Counted from the first letter of the stretch, positions 40,941 through 50,899 are shown. The stretch: DNA of 64,000 nt from Helicobacter_D sp964464895 (GCA_964464895.1 CAYXGY010000011.1:1-64000); one strand, 5' to 3'. A program made the numbers and translations. Notes: generated by a model from the sequence alone, not told the origin.

Positions 40941-42143
40941 CTATAAGCCTTGTATTTGCATAGGCAATTCCCAAAGGGGTAGAAAAATCGCAAGTGCCAA
41001 CCACAAAACCAAAGCCCCCAAAACCAAAATCATCAAGGGTTCAATCAGCGTAAGGAGGGTTTCCCCACGCACCGCAAGTTCCTCTTGATGTAGTTCGAGT
41101 AGCACCTCTAGGGATTCCAAAAATCCCTCTTCGTTTTGCGCTCCACAGAGCAGTTGCACGCTTAGAGTATCCAATATGCCACTTGCGCTAAAAGCCTGCG
41201 CAATTGGAATTCCGCGCGTAATTGTCTCAAAGATTTTTTCTGTTTTTTGTTTGATTGCCTCGTTGCTTAATGCTTTGGAAGAGATTTCTAATGCCCTCTG
41301 CAAGGGCACTTTGCTTTTGTAAAGCCAAAAGAAGCTAAGGAGAAATTGCGAGAGCTGATAATAATGCAATACCGCACCTAAATAAGGAACTTTGAGCAAC
41401 ATTTTATCCACGGAATATCTAAATTTTGATGAAGTTTTATAGGATTGATGGGCAGAAAATACGATTCCACAAAGCGCAATCAAGCTAAACCAACCATAAT
41501 CTAGCACGATTGTACGCATAAAAAGCAAACTCTTGCTAAGCAATGGCAAGGGCGCATTAATCCCGCTAAATAGAACTTCAAATTGAGGTAAAACAAAAAG
41601 TGTAATGCCCAGAAATACAGCAATCATTACGAAGAGGACAAAAAGGGGATAAAGCAAAATCTTAGTTAAAAGTTTGCGATTTTTTTGCATATTTTTGAGT
41701 TCAATCAAAATAAATTCTATGGCGTCCTCTAACATATTGGCTTTTTGTCCAATTTCTAGCATAGAGCAAATAAAATCCGAAAATCCTGCTTCTTTGAAGC
41801 TAGGTGCAAGAGATTTACCGGAATTTAGGGCAAAGAGAGCTTTAGCAAATTGCGCACTTAAAAGGGGATTTTTTGTGTGGCATTGTAGGTTTTCTAGGAG
41901 CAAACTCAAGGGCAAATGCGCTTTGAGCCCAAGCTTTAGCTCATAGAATGCGCTCAAGATTTCTTTTGTTTTTGGGGGATTTAACCTCAAGAATTTGTCT
42001 TGGAGGCTTGATTTTGGCGTGATTTTCAGCACAAAGAGGTGTTGGGATTGGAGTTTGTCTTTTAGCTCGGCTTGCGTTTTTGCGTAATAGTTGCGCGTTT
42101 GAATTTTACCTTTTTGTTTGTATTGGACTTGGAATTTTGGCAT
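40941..42143 (-). CDS. Type II secretion/competence inner-membrane protein F (PilC/GspF/CtsF-like)
   Basis: The 400-residue protein has the double GspF domain, each with two or three membrane segments, and motifs such as FYELKLGLKAHLPLSLLLEN and VLGALVLWLALAIFLPLWEL at the end. It anchors the pilus ATPase. It overlaps the GspE-like gene at one base (stop-start), so is in the same operon. In Campylobacter the similar CtsE/CtsF pair is needed for DNA uptake, which suggests natural transformation here. Confidence 0.87.
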   Translation of the reverse strand: MPKFQVQYKQKGKIQTRNYYAKTQAELKDKLQSQHLFVLKITPKSSLQDKFLRLNPPKTKEILSAFYELKLGLKAHLPLSLLLENLQCHTKNPLLSAQFAKALFALNSGKSLAPSFKEAGFSDFICSMLEIGQKANMLEDAIEFILIELKNMQKNRKLLTKILLYPLFVLFVMIAVFLGITLFVLPQFEVLFSGINAPLPLLSKSLLFMRTIVLDYGWFSLIALCGIVFSAHQSYKTSSKFRYSVDKMLLKVPYLGAVLHYYQLSQFLLSFFWLYKSKVPLQRALEISSKALSNEAIKQKTEKIFETITRGIPIAQAFSASGILDTLSVQLLCGAQNEEGFLESLEVLLELHQEELAVRGETLLTLIEPLMILVLGALVLWLALAIFLPLWELPMQIQGL

Positions 42144-43597
42144 TATTTGACGACACGATAAACTTCGCGCATATCTGTGATTTTGTTTGCAACTAATTGG
42201 TGTGCTTTTTGCTCTAATGTAAAATAGGGGGTTTCTTTTTCTAGCTTTTTTAAGAATTGTGATTTATTGATACGATGATGAATGAAATCTTCTAAATCTG
42301 GGCTAGCGAGCACGATTTCGGCAATCGCGATTCTACCTAAATAGCCTGTATGATTGCAAGATTCACAGCCAAAAGTTGCCTGTATTTCTTCGTTATTTTG
42401 CGCGTGGATTGTGTCTTGACAAGGACAGAGTTTGCGCAACAGACGTTGGGCAATGATTCCGCTTAGAGATTGCGCAATGAAATGTGGTTCTAATCCCATA
42501 TCACGCAGGCGCACGATAGTATCTAGTGCATCATTTGTGTGTAAAGTGGCAAAGACTAAATGCCCCGTAAATGCTGCTTGGATTGCAATTTGCAAACTTT
42601 CTTTATCGCGCACTTCGCCTAGTATAATCACATCGGGGTCTTGGCGCAAAACATTGCGCAAAACATTGGCGAAACTCACATCAGGACTAATGGCGACTTG
42701 GCTAATGTGTGGCAGGCGATATTCTACCGGGTCTTCAAGGGTGATGATTTTGAGATTTCTTTCTTTGAGAATATTGAGGATTCCATACATCGTAGTGCTT
42801 TTGCCGCTTCCTGTGGGTCCTGTGATAAGCACAAGCCCATAAGGCAGATTAAAGAGAGATTGTATTTGCGCTAATTCCTTGCTTCCGAATCCCAAAGATT
42901 CCAAAGGCAAAAGTGTTTTATGCTTATCCAAAATCCTAAGCACAATAGATTCTCCCTCAATCAAAGGTAGAGTGGAAACACGAAAATCAAAAATACGCGG
43001 TGTGTCGTCTGTATGAAGTAATTCTAGCTCAAAACGTCCATCTTGAGGCTGCTTAGATTCTGTCAATTTCAAATGAGACAAGAGCTTAATGCTCGCACTC
43101 AAAGGCGCAAAAAGCCATAATTCAAAGGAAAATCGCTCTACTAATACGCCATCAATACGCAAGCGCACACGCATACGATTAAAGTCGTGCTCAAAATGCA
43201 CATCACTAGCATTTTTGGATATGGCAACTTGCAAAATGAGTCGCACGAGATTTTGAATGCTGGAATCTTTTTCTTTGGATTCTTGAGTGATTTCTTGTTG
43301 GATTTTCTTGAGCAAAGATTGCAATAGCTCCTCTTGTGCTAGCCATATAAGAGCCTTTTCAAAATCTTCTAAGGAAATTTCGCCAAATTCTAAAACGCAA
43401 TTATTAAAAAGGCTTTGAAGCGTGTCTTTATGGGGATTATTTGAGGATTCCAATAAAGCGACTTCTAGGGTATTTGAGCTAGATTCTTGCACGAGGATTG
43501 CACCAAAATAGCGCATTTGCTCCACATTAAGGCGCAGAGCGGAATCTTTGCAAATATCTTGAAAAGTCCAACGCTTTTGTGTGTCTTGAGGAGTCAA
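42143..43597 (-). CDS. Type II secretion/competence ATPase (GspE/PilB/CtsE-like)
   Basis: The 484-residue protein has the GspE core with Walker A TGPTGSGKSTTMYGIL, Asp box TLEDPVEYRLP, Walker B VIILGEVRD and His box FATLHTND. The zinc-binding cysteine set (LCPCQDT then FGCESCNHTGY) follows, as in the GspE/PilB class. It powers pseudopilus assembly. It overlaps both neighbouring genes, indicating one operon with the membrane protein F and the SH3/TPR protein. Confidence 0.9.
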   Translation of the reverse strand: MTPQDTQKRWTFQDICKDSALRLNVEQMRYFGAILVQESSSNTLEVALLESSNNPHKDTLQSLFNNCVLEFGEISLEDFEKALIWLAQEELLQSLLKKIQQEITQESKEKDSSIQNLVRLILQVAISKNASDVHFEHDFNRMRVRLRIDGVLVERFSFELWLFAPLSASIKLLSHLKLTESKQPQDGRFELELLHTDDTPRIFDFRVSTLPLIEGESIVLRILDKHKTLLPLESLGFGSKELAQIQSLFNLPYGLVLITGPTGSGKSTTMYGILNILKERNLKIITLEDPVEYRLPHISQVAISPDVSFANVLRNVLRQDPDVIILGEVRDKESLQIAIQAAFTGHLVFATLHTNDALDTIVRLRDMGLEPHFIAQSLSGIIAQRLLRKLCPCQDTIHAQNNEEIQATFGCESCNHTGYLGRIAIAEIVLASPDLEDFIHHRINKSQFLKKLEKETPYFTLEQKAHQLVANKITDMREVYRVVK

Positions 43598-44328
43598 ATT
43601 TTATGTCCTTGTTGCATTTGTTTAAGGAGATTTGCAAGGCTTTCATCGTAATTTTGTTGCAAGAAATTTTGCAAGATTGAAATCGCCTCTTGCGGATTGC
43701 CCTCCAAATACAAGCTTTTGGCAAAGATTTCCCAGCTTTCTAAATTCTTGGGATTCGCTAGATTGGCACGCAAAGCCAAGTTTTTGGCGCGGGTATAGTT
43801 TTGATTCTCCATTTCGGCTCTTGCTTGAATAATGGGGCTTTGCGCAAAATCTTGTTCGCTTGGATAGGGGGTTAGTGTGGAAATAGAATCTTTCGCTGTG
43901 CTTGTTAGCTTGAATTTTGATTTGTTTTGAGGCTTGTTAGAGCGGGATTCTAAATTTACAGAAGTTGAAGCAATGTGTGGCTTAGAATCTCGCATTTGTG
44001 GGGTTTTATCTTGAGACAAAGCAGGTGCAGGGCTTTGCTTGAGGGGCTCTAAATGCAAATACTTTATCGCAACCCAACCCTCTTTTGTTTGTAAATAGCC
44101 ATTTTGTGTATCAAAATATTCACATATTTTGGAATTTTGCTGTAATTTGTGGAGAATTTTTGATTCTAAATTTGGCATTTCGCGCACATTGAGTGCGCTA
44201 GACTGCACAAAAAGACAAGGCTTGTCTTGCGCGCTTTCTAAATTTTGTGTCCTTTCTAAATTTCCAAAACTTCCAACCAAAAGAAGTATCATTCCTCCTA
44301 ATGCGCATAAGATAGAAGTTCTTAACAC
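43594..44328 (-). CDS. Secretion-cluster SH3/TPR protein
   Basis: The 244-residue protein has an N-terminal membrane anchor (ILCALGGMILLLVGSFG, 6-22), an SH3-like domain (about 40-93, with SSALNVREMPNLESKILHKL), a Ser/Lys-rich linker, then TPR-like helices (about 168-235). It likely binds periplasmic peptidoglycan or partner proteins in the system. It is the first gene of the E/F operon and overlaps the ATPase gene by 4 bases. No exact name is assigned. Confidence 0.65.
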   Translation of the reverse strand: MLRTSILCALGGMILLLVGSFGNLERTQNLESAQDKPCLFVQSSALNVREMPNLESKILHKLQQNSKICEYFDTQNGYLQTKEGWVAIKYLHLEPLKQSPAPALSQDKTPQMRDSKPHIASTSVNLESRSNKPQNKSKFKLTSTAKDSISTLTPYPSEQDFAQSPIIQARAEMENQNYTRAKNLALRANLANPKNLESWEIFAKSLYLEGNPQEAISILQNFLQQNYDESLANLLKQMQQGHKI

Positions 44329-44484
44329 TTTTTGCTCCTTTGTTTTTAGGGTTTAATGTGATTGATGTTATAAAATTCAAATTTCTTAAATTTTTGTTTG
44401 CACTTGACTTTTTCTTGAATATGCAGTAATTTTGGATAATAACTTAAAAATGTTTAAAATATATTATTTTATAGGAAGTTTATA

Positions 44485-44727
44485 ATGAATTTAAGCGCAA
44501 AAGCCTTTACTCTACTAGAGTTTTTAATTTTTATTTTGGTCTTGAGTGTATTAATATCGGCAGTCTTAGGAAGTCTAGCGGTGATTGGATTGGAAGATTT
44601 TGGGATTTTGCAAAAGACAGATGTTTATAATGTTCCTTTTTGTAACAAAATAATGCCACATTGCGTTTTTCATTCACAGATTTTAGAATCTACGCAAATC
44701 TATGAAATCAATGCAACCATTCCTTAA
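44485..44727 (+). CDS. Type II/IV pseudopilin (short)
   Basis: The N-terminus KAFTLLEFLIFILVLSVLI is a prepilin leader: cleavage would be before F, Glu lies at +5, and a hydrophobic helix follows. The 80-residue length is short for a major pilin, so it is likely a minor one. AGGAAGTTTATA precedes the ATG. It is divergent from the E/F operon and starts the pilin-like trio. Confidence 0.78.
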   Translation: MNLSAKAFTLLEFLIFILVLSVLISAVLGSLAVIGLEDFGILQKTDVYNVPFCNKIMPHCVFHSQILESTQIYEINATIP

Positions 44728-44738
44728 AAAGGCAAAGA

Positions 44739-45575
44739 ATGCGGCGAGGTCTTACACTAATTGAAATGCTTTTTGCATTAATTTTGCTTGGCGTTTTTGG
44801 AGGATTAACATTACTCAAGATTTATCAAAATTATCATTGGCAGGAAAGCAATTTTATCCAAGAAATTCAAGCACAAAATGCCTTATTGCAAATCAAACAT
44901 TTACTAGAAAATTCTTATCTGTCAAGTCTTATGATAAGTAGTGGAGAGGAAATTGGCGCAAGTCCATTGAGCTTGAAAGGCAAAAGCCTAATGTTTTATG
45001 AAAAAGCACAAGAATATGTCCTTGTTGGAGATTATGCTCTGCCTTGTTTGCACGGCATTTTTGAGCCAAAAAGTGCCAAATGGAATCATTTTTTAGAATT
45101 GGAGTTTTTGGATTTGGATTCCAAGTCTAATGGAATCTTAAATCAAAAATGCTCCCTTTATCAAAAGCCAAATATGCCACAAAAAGCACTTCTTGTCTCT
45201 TCTGATTTTGTTGCTCCAAAGGACTTTTATCATCTCAAGTTTCAAGGAAAAATTTTAGAACTTAATGCACATAAAATATTGTTAGAGATTCCGCCAACTT
45301 TTAAGGATTCTATGCAAGCAAAAAAGTCTTTGGGCTTGATGCCCAAAGTTTATTTCTTAAATTCTATTTCTTATTTACATTTTGATGATTCTATCGTATT
45401 GGAATCCGAAAGTCAGCTTCGAGGGATTCCGCAGAATATACAGCAAATCATTCAAGAGATTACAGATTTTAAGATTGCCAAAACCCCTTTGGGTTTCGCG
45501 CTTGAAATTTGTGTTTCAAGCACAGGAGCAATCCCTTATTGCGCGAATACTCTTGTTGTAGAGGTTGAGCAATGA
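44739..45575 (+). CDS. Type II/IV minor pseudopilin
   Basis: The 278-residue protein starts RRGLTLIEMLFALILLGVFG, a prepilin peptidase site (cleavage after G) with Glu5 and a hydrophobic helix. The large beta-rich remainder is typical of a minor pseudopilin such as J or W. It lies 11 bases after the first pilin gene and overlaps the next by ATGA. Confidence 0.78.
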   Translation: MRRGLTLIEMLFALILLGVFGGLTLLKIYQNYHWQESNFIQEIQAQNALLQIKHLLENSYLSSLMISSGEEIGASPLSLKGKSLMFYEKAQEYVLVGDYALPCLHGIFEPKSAKWNHFLELEFLDLDSKSNGILNQKCSLYQKPNMPQKALLVSSDFVAPKDFYHLKFQGKILELNAHKILLEIPPTFKDSMQAKKSLGLMPKVYFLNSISYLHFDDSIVLESESQLRGIPQNIQQIIQEITDFKIAKTPLGFALEICVSSTGAIPYCANTLVVEVEQ

Positions 45576-45991
45576 AAAACTTGAAATGCTCTAAGGGTAT
45601 GATTCTCTTGCCTTTAATTTTGCTCGTTTTCTTGGGGACGCTCGTGTTGATTTTGGGATTGAAGAATGAATCCTTTCGGAATGATTTAAGGGCTATTAAT
45701 CAGCAAATTTTATGGCTAGATTTACATTTGTTAAGTTTTAAAGAACAACTCAAGGTCGAGCTTAAATCCTCCAATGCAGCCCCCAGCGATTTTGCTACAT
45801 TTTCTATGGTCATCGCGGAAGACTTTCATTACAAAGCAGTGGTGAAAAGGTTGGAGGGACAATTGGAGCAGAATAATCATTCTGAAGCAGTCTATTTCGT
45901 AGATGTTTTTGGGGTTTATCGTGATTCTCGCAAGGAATTTTTGCAAGAATTTTCTACGAGACGCGCATTTATCTTAAGATTAGGAATTTGA
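45572..45991 (+). CDS. Pilin-like protein lacking Glu5 (GspK/PilX-like)
   Basis: The 139-residue protein starts KGMILLPLILLVFLGTLVLI. A prepilin-like leader with cleavage after G is followed by a hydrophobic helix, but Glu5 is replaced by Pro. Loss of Glu5 is known in the GspK-type tip pseudopilin. The rest (residues 30-139) is soluble. ATGA overlap with the previous gene indicates co-translation. Confidence 0.68.
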   Translation: MKNLKCSKGMILLPLILLVFLGTLVLILGLKNESFRNDLRAINQQILWLDLHLLSFKEQLKVELKSSNAAPSDFATFSMVIAEDFHYKAVVKRLEGQLEQNNHSEAVYFVDVFGVYRDSRKEFLQEFSTRRAFILRLGI

Positions 45992-46074
45992 TTCTTAACT
46001 AAACTTACCTTGCTTTTATGGTAATATTTTGAAATCAAATTATTTTACAAAGGCTTGGAAATTATGGAGATTCA

Positions 46075-47040
46075 ATGTTATCTCTAATTGGTTATTTTCT
46101 GTTGGCAATTGTTATTTCTTTTGTCTGTTCTGTTTTGGAAGCGGCTTTACTCTCTATTACTCCCCCTTTTATGGAGAGTTATGCGAAATCTCATCCCAAA
46201 AGTGGCAAGATTTTAAAATACTTAAAGAAAAATATTGATAATGCGGTGGGGGCGATTTTGGTTGTCAATACCTTTGCCAACACTGTGGGTGCAGCTGGAG
46301 TTGGCGCACAAGCAGTAGAGATTTTTGGAGAGAAGTGGCAGGGCTTTGTTGCTTTGTTTATGACCTTGTGCATTTTGTATCTTTCCGAGATTCTGCCCAA
46401 AACCATTGGGGCAACTTATTGGAAAGTAATTGTTCTCCCAATGTCCTATTGTATCCTTGTGCTTTATTGCATTACTTTTCCTTTCGTTTATGTCTCACGC
46501 ATTATTACGCATTTATTCAAGAAAAAAGACGCAAACCAAATGAGTCGCGATGAGATTTTGGCGATTATGGACCTTGGAGAGAAAAGTGGCTCTATCAATG
46601 AGCTAGAGGGGGATATTTTAGAGCATTTGATTCTGCAAAAAATGCTTAAAGTCAAAGATATTATGACGCCAAAGGGAGAAATTTTTGCCCTAGAGGAGCA
46701 AATGGGCATTGAAGAATCTTTGAAGATTCCTAATGTGCATAAATATTCGCGGATTCCTTTGTACGCGGGCAGTATAGATTCTATTAATTCTATCGTGTTT
46801 AAAAAGAATATTTTGCACGCAAGTTTTGAAAACAGAAGCAAAGATACCCTAAAAAGTATCGCAAAAAACATTACAAAGGTAGAATCTCAAATGGGCTTGC
46901 TTGATTTGCTAGAGAAATTCATCTCGCAAAAAGAACATTTGTTTTTGGTTGTGGATGGTGAGCAAAATGTCGTAGGCATTGTGGCGATGGAAGATGTGAT
47001 TAATGCCGCACTTGGTGTGGGCAATTTGCAGCATTTTTAG
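46075..47040 (+). CDS. CNNM/CorC-like transporter (DUF21 plus CBS), copy 1
   Basis: The 321-residue protein has a DUF21 membrane domain (three to four segments, with FVCSVLEAALLSITPPFMES and YLSEILPKTIGATYWK) and CBS domains at about 190-315 (DIMTPKGEIFALEEQ, VVGIVAMEDVINAAL). The family is linked to magnesium or other divalent cation export. A second copy follows 8 bases downstream. The usual C-terminal CorC domain is absent. Confidence 0.87.
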   Translation: MLSLIGYFLLAIVISFVCSVLEAALLSITPPFMESYAKSHPKSGKILKYLKKNIDNAVGAILVVNTFANTVGAAGVGAQAVEIFGEKWQGFVALFMTLCILYLSEILPKTIGATYWKVIVLPMSYCILVLYCITFPFVYVSRIITHLFKKKDANQMSRDEILAIMDLGEKSGSINELEGDILEHLILQKMLKVKDIMTPKGEIFALEEQMGIEESLKIPNVHKYSRIPLYAGSIDSINSIVFKKNILHASFENRSKDTLKSIAKNITKVESQMGLLDLLEKFISQKEHLFLVVDGEQNVVGIVAMEDVINAALGVGNLQHF

Positions 47041-47048
47041 GAGAGAAT

Positions 47049-48110
47049 ATGATTCTTTTAGTTATTTATTGTTTGATTGCGATTGTTTTTACCTTTTTTT
47101 GCTCTATTATGGAATCCGTCTTTTTGTCTATTACGCCCTCTTTTGTAGCGAGCTTTGAGAAGCAAAATCCAAAAGTTGGAGGATACCTTAAACGTCTTAA
47201 AGATAATGTAGATGATGCAGAGGGCGCGATTTTGGTTTTGAATACTTTTGCGACTACTGCCGCAGCCACAGGGGTCGGAATCCAAGTTGCAAGTTTGTAT
47301 GGGCTAGATTATCAGGCATTTGGTGCGGCGATTCTTACGATTGTGCTGATTTACTTTTCCGAGATTCTGCCCAAAACCATTGGGGCGACTTATTGGAAAA
47401 ATTTAGCACCCTATGTTACGCTAAGCATTCATTATCTTTTAAAGGTCGTTTTCCCTTTCGTTCTTATTGCCAAGTTGATTACGCGTTTTGTTAAGACGAG
47501 TTCTAGCTTGTTTATCGGACGCGATGAGATTCTAGCCGCAAGCCAAATAGGGCATCAAAGCGGTTCTATCTCTATGCGCGAAGAGTATATTATAGAAAAT
47601 TTATTAAAACTCAAAAATTATCAAGCTATTGATATTCTTACGCCTCGTAGCGTGGTGGTGTCGTTGTGTTATAGTGATACGATAGAAAAAGCACTAAGTA
47701 TCAGTGATATTCATAATTATTCACGCATTCCTGTTTATGGAGAAAATGTAGATTCTGTCATTGGTATCGTCTATACACAAGATATTTTGGAGGCAGGATT
47801 GAATGCACAAGACAAGCCCAATCCCCAAACTATCGGAGATTTAATGCGTCCGGTTTATGTCGTGTCCTTTAGTCTCTCTGTGCTTAATTTGTTGAATCTC
47901 TTTATTGCTCAAAAGGAACAACTCTTTGTTGTGCAAGATAGATATGGGCAATTCTATGGAGTGGTAACGCGTGAAGATGCGATTGAAACCTTGCTAGGCA
48001 AAGAGATTTTAGATGAGTTTGACAAAGCCGCAGATATGCAGCAGGTCGCACAAGAAAATATCAAAAAATATCGCCTGAAATATTCGGATAGGATTAAGGA
48101 TATTAAGTAA
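47049..48110 (+). CDS. CNNM/CorC-like transporter (DUF21 plus CBS), copy 2
   Basis: The 353-residue protein has the same layout as copy 1, including FFCSIMESVFLSITPSFVAS, YFSEILPKTIGATYWK, and CBS motifs (DILTPRSVVVSL, FYGVVTREDAIETLLG). A Lys/Arg-rich tail is added. Tandem copies may form a heteromer or have different cation use. AGGAGAGAAT precedes the ATG, so they are probably one operon. Confidence 0.87.
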   Translation: MILLVIYCLIAIVFTFFCSIMESVFLSITPSFVASFEKQNPKVGGYLKRLKDNVDDAEGAILVLNTFATTAAATGVGIQVASLYGLDYQAFGAAILTIVLIYFSEILPKTIGATYWKNLAPYVTLSIHYLLKVVFPFVLIAKLITRFVKTSSSLFIGRDEILAASQIGHQSGSISMREEYIIENLLKLKNYQAIDILTPRSVVVSLCYSDTIEKALSISDIHNYSRIPVYGENVDSVIGIVYTQDILEAGLNAQDKPNPQTIGDLMRPVYVVSFSLSVLNLLNLFIAQKEQLFVVQDRYGQFYGVVTREDAIETLLGKEILDEFDKAADMQQVAQENIKKYRLKYSDRIKDIK

Positions 48111-48170
48111 AAAATTTGGATTATTTTGTCGTGCCTGCGGTATCTGTAAAGATTGTAGAATCTCATAGCA

Positions 48171-48488
48171 TTACGCACTGACAAGCTTCAGTCCCACACT
48201 GCACGCGACAATTAATGCGATAAAAACAAGCTTCCAAAACGAGCGGGATTCTCCATAAAACAGAATCCCGACCCCCACTCCCCCAGCCGTTCCGATTCCT
48301 GTCCATATTGCATAGCCTAGTCCCATTGGAATCTCCTCAAGTGCGAGTGTGAGGCTGCTTAAACTCAAGATAAACAGAATCGCAATGCTGACAAGATAGC
48401 GCATTTGATTGGTTCGTGCATAGGATTTCATCATCATTACGCCAAAGATTTCCATAATTCCCGCAAGAATCAAAAATACCCAGTGCAT
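48171..48488 (-). CDS. Small multidrug resistance (SMR) transporter subunit 1
   Basis: The 105-residue protein has four membrane helices and the SMR Glu (E13 in GIMEIFGVMMMKSY), then LEEIPMGLGYAIWTGIGTAG. SMR proteins export cationic drugs or guanidinium. It starts directly before the stop of the second SMR gene, so the pair likely forms a heterodimer such as EbrAB or YkkCD. The ligand is unknown. Confidence 0.88.
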   Translation of the reverse strand: MHWVFLILAGIMEIFGVMMMKSYARTNQMRYLVSIAILFILSLSSLTLALEEIPMGLGYAIWTGIGTAGGVGVGILFYGESRSFWKLVFIALIVACSVGLKLVSA

Positions 48489-48890
48489 TTATTGTCTTTG
48501 TGATTCTATTTGATTTTCAATTTCATCAATGCCTATTCTTTTGGAAACTTCGGCAATGGCTTTGGTATCGTTTGTATTGCTGTCTTTGGAAACGAGCTTT
48601 AACCCAATAATGCTTACAAGTAAAATTCCAATGAGCAATAATTGTAAAAAAGAAGTTGGCGCACCAAAAACAAAAATTTCTGCTAGCACGACCCCGCTTG
48701 TGCCAATGCCTACAAATATGGCATAAGCAATGCTGACTTCAATACGTTTGGTGGCTAGAATCATAGAGGCAAAAGAAAGAATAATCCCTAATGCAGTCCA
48801 AAAATATTCCCAAAAACTTGTGGAATATTTCAGCCCGCTTACCCAAAAGATTTCCATTATGCCCCCAAAGAGAATAAAAGCCCAGCTCAT
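48489..48890 (-). CDS. SMR transporter subunit 2
   Basis: The 133-residue protein has the four-helix SMR core with E13 in GIMEIFWVSGLKY and KRIEVSIAYAIFVGIGTSGV, and an additional Asn/Asp/Glu-rich tail of about 28 residues (KDSNTNDTKAIAEVSKRIGI). The longer tail is unusual, though partner-asymmetry in SMR pairs is known. It is the first gene of the pair. Confidence 0.87.
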   Translation of the reverse strand: MSWAFILFGGIMEIFWVSGLKYSTSFWEYFWTALGIILSFASMILATKRIEVSIAYAIFVGIGTSGVVLAEIFVFGAPTSFLQLLLIGILLVSIIGLKLVSKDSNTNDTKAIAEVSKRIGIDEIENQIESQRQ

Positions 48891-48939
48891 ACCGCCTCCT
48901 CCTGATTCTTTGGCTAATTATATCAAAAGATTGCGAAAC

Positions 48940-50895
48940 CTAACGCATTGTGCGTTGGGCATTGAGTAGCGCAAGGAGTGCCACGCCCACATCACCAAAA
49001 AGCGCGAGCCATAAATTGGTAATTCCTAATACACCAAAAGCCATAATGGCAACTTTTGTGCCTAGTGCAAAGAGGATATTTTCCCACAGAATCTTTCGCG
49101 TTTTGTCCGCAATCTCAAGGGCTTGTGGAATCTTATTCAAATCGTCGTCCATAATCACGACATCTGCGCCCTCTAATGCCACATCACTGCCGACTTTGCC
49201 CATTGCGATTCCAATATCACTAAGGGCGAGGGAGGGTGCGTCATTGATTCCATCGCCTACAAAGATGACTTTTTGCTCCTTTTGCTTTTGTTTGTTTAGA
49301 ATCTCTTTTAAGTGTGCGACTTTTTCATTGGGAAGCAAGTCCGCATAATATTCATTGATGCCTACACTTTGGGCGACTTCTTGCGCCACGCTTTGTTTAT
49401 CGCCACTTAGCATAATCTGCTGCATTCCACGCGCGCTAAGTTTTGCCAATGCTTCTTTTGCCTCGTCTTTGATTGCGTCCTCTAGCACAATAGAGCCAAT
49501 CACTTCATCCTCTAGGCTTAAGAAAACTTGGCATTTTGCGCTTTGTTTTTCTTGCAATGCGTGCTTGGTTTGAGATTCTATGAAACGTGCATTGCCGAGT
49601 GCGAACCTCTTGGCATTTATACTAGCAGTGATTCCACCGCCCGCGTGTTCTTTGAGATTTTCAATCTTGTCTTGATTGCCTTGTGGAATCGCAAAATTTA
49701 GAATGGCTTTTGCAATGGGGTGATTGGAATGTGATTCTAAATTTTGAGCATTTTTTAAGATGAAATCTTTATCGTATTGCGCGTAGGCTTGGATTTCTTT
49801 GAGTGCCAATTCTCCTTTGGTGAGTGTGCCCGTCTTGTCAAATACAATAGTCTTGGCGGAATAGAGGGATTCAAGATAGCTTGAGCCTTTAATTAAAATT
49901 CCCATTTTGGACGCTTTTCCAAGAGAGGCAAAAAAGGTTAATGGGATTGAAATCACTAAGGCGCAAGGACAAGAAACGACTAAAAAAATGATTCCACGAT
50001 AAGACCAAGTCTTAAAAACCTCCATAAAATCCGCTCCTAATATCCAGAAATAGAGTGTTGGAAAGAATGCAACACAAAAAGCCAAGAGGGTAACAATCGG
50101 CGTATAATAGCGAGCAAATTTCGTGATAAATTCTTCCCCACGACTTTTTTGCGCATTGCCCTCCTCAATGAGTTGCAAAACCTTGCTAAAAGCGGAATTT
50201 GCATAGTTTTGTGTTGCTTTGATGTGTAGGATTCCGTCCAAATTAATCCCACCGGAGAGCACACTATCGCCCACACCAACACTTTGCGGGATAGATTCTC
50301 CATTGAGTGCAGAATTATCAATGCTTCCCTCTCCTTTTATAATCTCGCCATCGGCTGGGATTCTTTCTCCTGCAAGCACAAGCAGCGTATCGCCCTTTTG
50401 AATCTCTTTTGGGGCAATGCAAACCTGCTCTCCATTGCGCAAGATTCTTGCATTCTCTATTTTGAGTGTGCTCAAAGAGCGGATTTGCTTTTTGGCTTTT
50501 TCTACAATGCAATCTTGCAAGCTTTCACCAATGCGATAAAATACTAGAATCGCTACTGCTTCGGCACTTTCACCAATTGCAAATGCGCTCAAAGAGGCGA
50601 GTGCCATTAAACTATTTTCATTGAAGTATTCGCGGTTGATGATGCCACTCCAAGCTTCTTTTAAAATCCCAAATCCCAGAGAAAAATAACAAACGATAAA
50701 GATAAGGGTTAAAGGGGTGGAATCCAAAGAGAATCCTAATATATCCAAATCTATTAGCAACGCAAGAGCGTAGAGGATAAGTGCGCCAATAAAAAAGGCT
50801 TTGCTGGGTTTTTGCTCCAAACTCTCTTGTGCATTTTGAGATTCTGGATTTTGTGCAGTGATTTTACATTCCTCATTACAGCAATTCATCGTCAT
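48940..50895 (-). CDS. cadA: Zn/Cd/Pb-type P1B ATPase (CadA/ZntA-like)
   Basis: The 651-residue P-type ATPase has SCPCALVISIPL (the CPC metal site), the phosphorylation loop DKTGTLT and the hinge FVGDGINDAPSLA. The distal helices contain FALGTKVAIMAF and LFGDVGVALLALLNAQRT, with the Lys and Asp used by P1B-2 zinc/cadmium pumps. The N-terminal metal domain is reduced to a cysteine-rich MNCCNEECKI. It exports divalent toxic metals. The ArsR-family regulator lies directly upstream. Confidence 0.93.
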   Translation of the reverse strand: MTMNCCNEECKITAQNPESQNAQESLEQKPSKAFFIGALILYALALLIDLDILGFSLDSTPLTLIFIVCYFSLGFGILKEAWSGIINREYFNENSLMALASLSAFAIGESAEAVAILVFYRIGESLQDCIVEKAKKQIRSLSTLKIENARILRNGEQVCIAPKEIQKGDTLLVLAGERIPADGEIIKGEGSIDNSALNGESIPQSVGVGDSVLSGGINLDGILHIKATQNYANSAFSKVLQLIEEGNAQKSRGEEFITKFARYYTPIVTLLAFCVAFFPTLYFWILGADFMEVFKTWSYRGIIFLVVSCPCALVISIPLTFFASLGKASKMGILIKGSSYLESLYSAKTIVFDKTGTLTKGELALKEIQAYAQYDKDFILKNAQNLESHSNHPIAKAILNFAIPQGNQDKIENLKEHAGGGITASINAKRFALGNARFIESQTKHALQEKQSAKCQVFLSLEDEVIGSIVLEDAIKDEAKEALAKLSARGMQQIMLSGDKQSVAQEVAQSVGINEYYADLLPNEKVAHLKEILNKQKQKEQKVIFVGDGINDAPSLALSDIGIAMGKVGSDVALEGADVVIMDDDLNKIPQALEIADKTRKILWENILFALGTKVAIMAFGVLGITNLWLALFGDVGVALLALLNAQRTMR

Positions 50896-50899
50896 TTCC

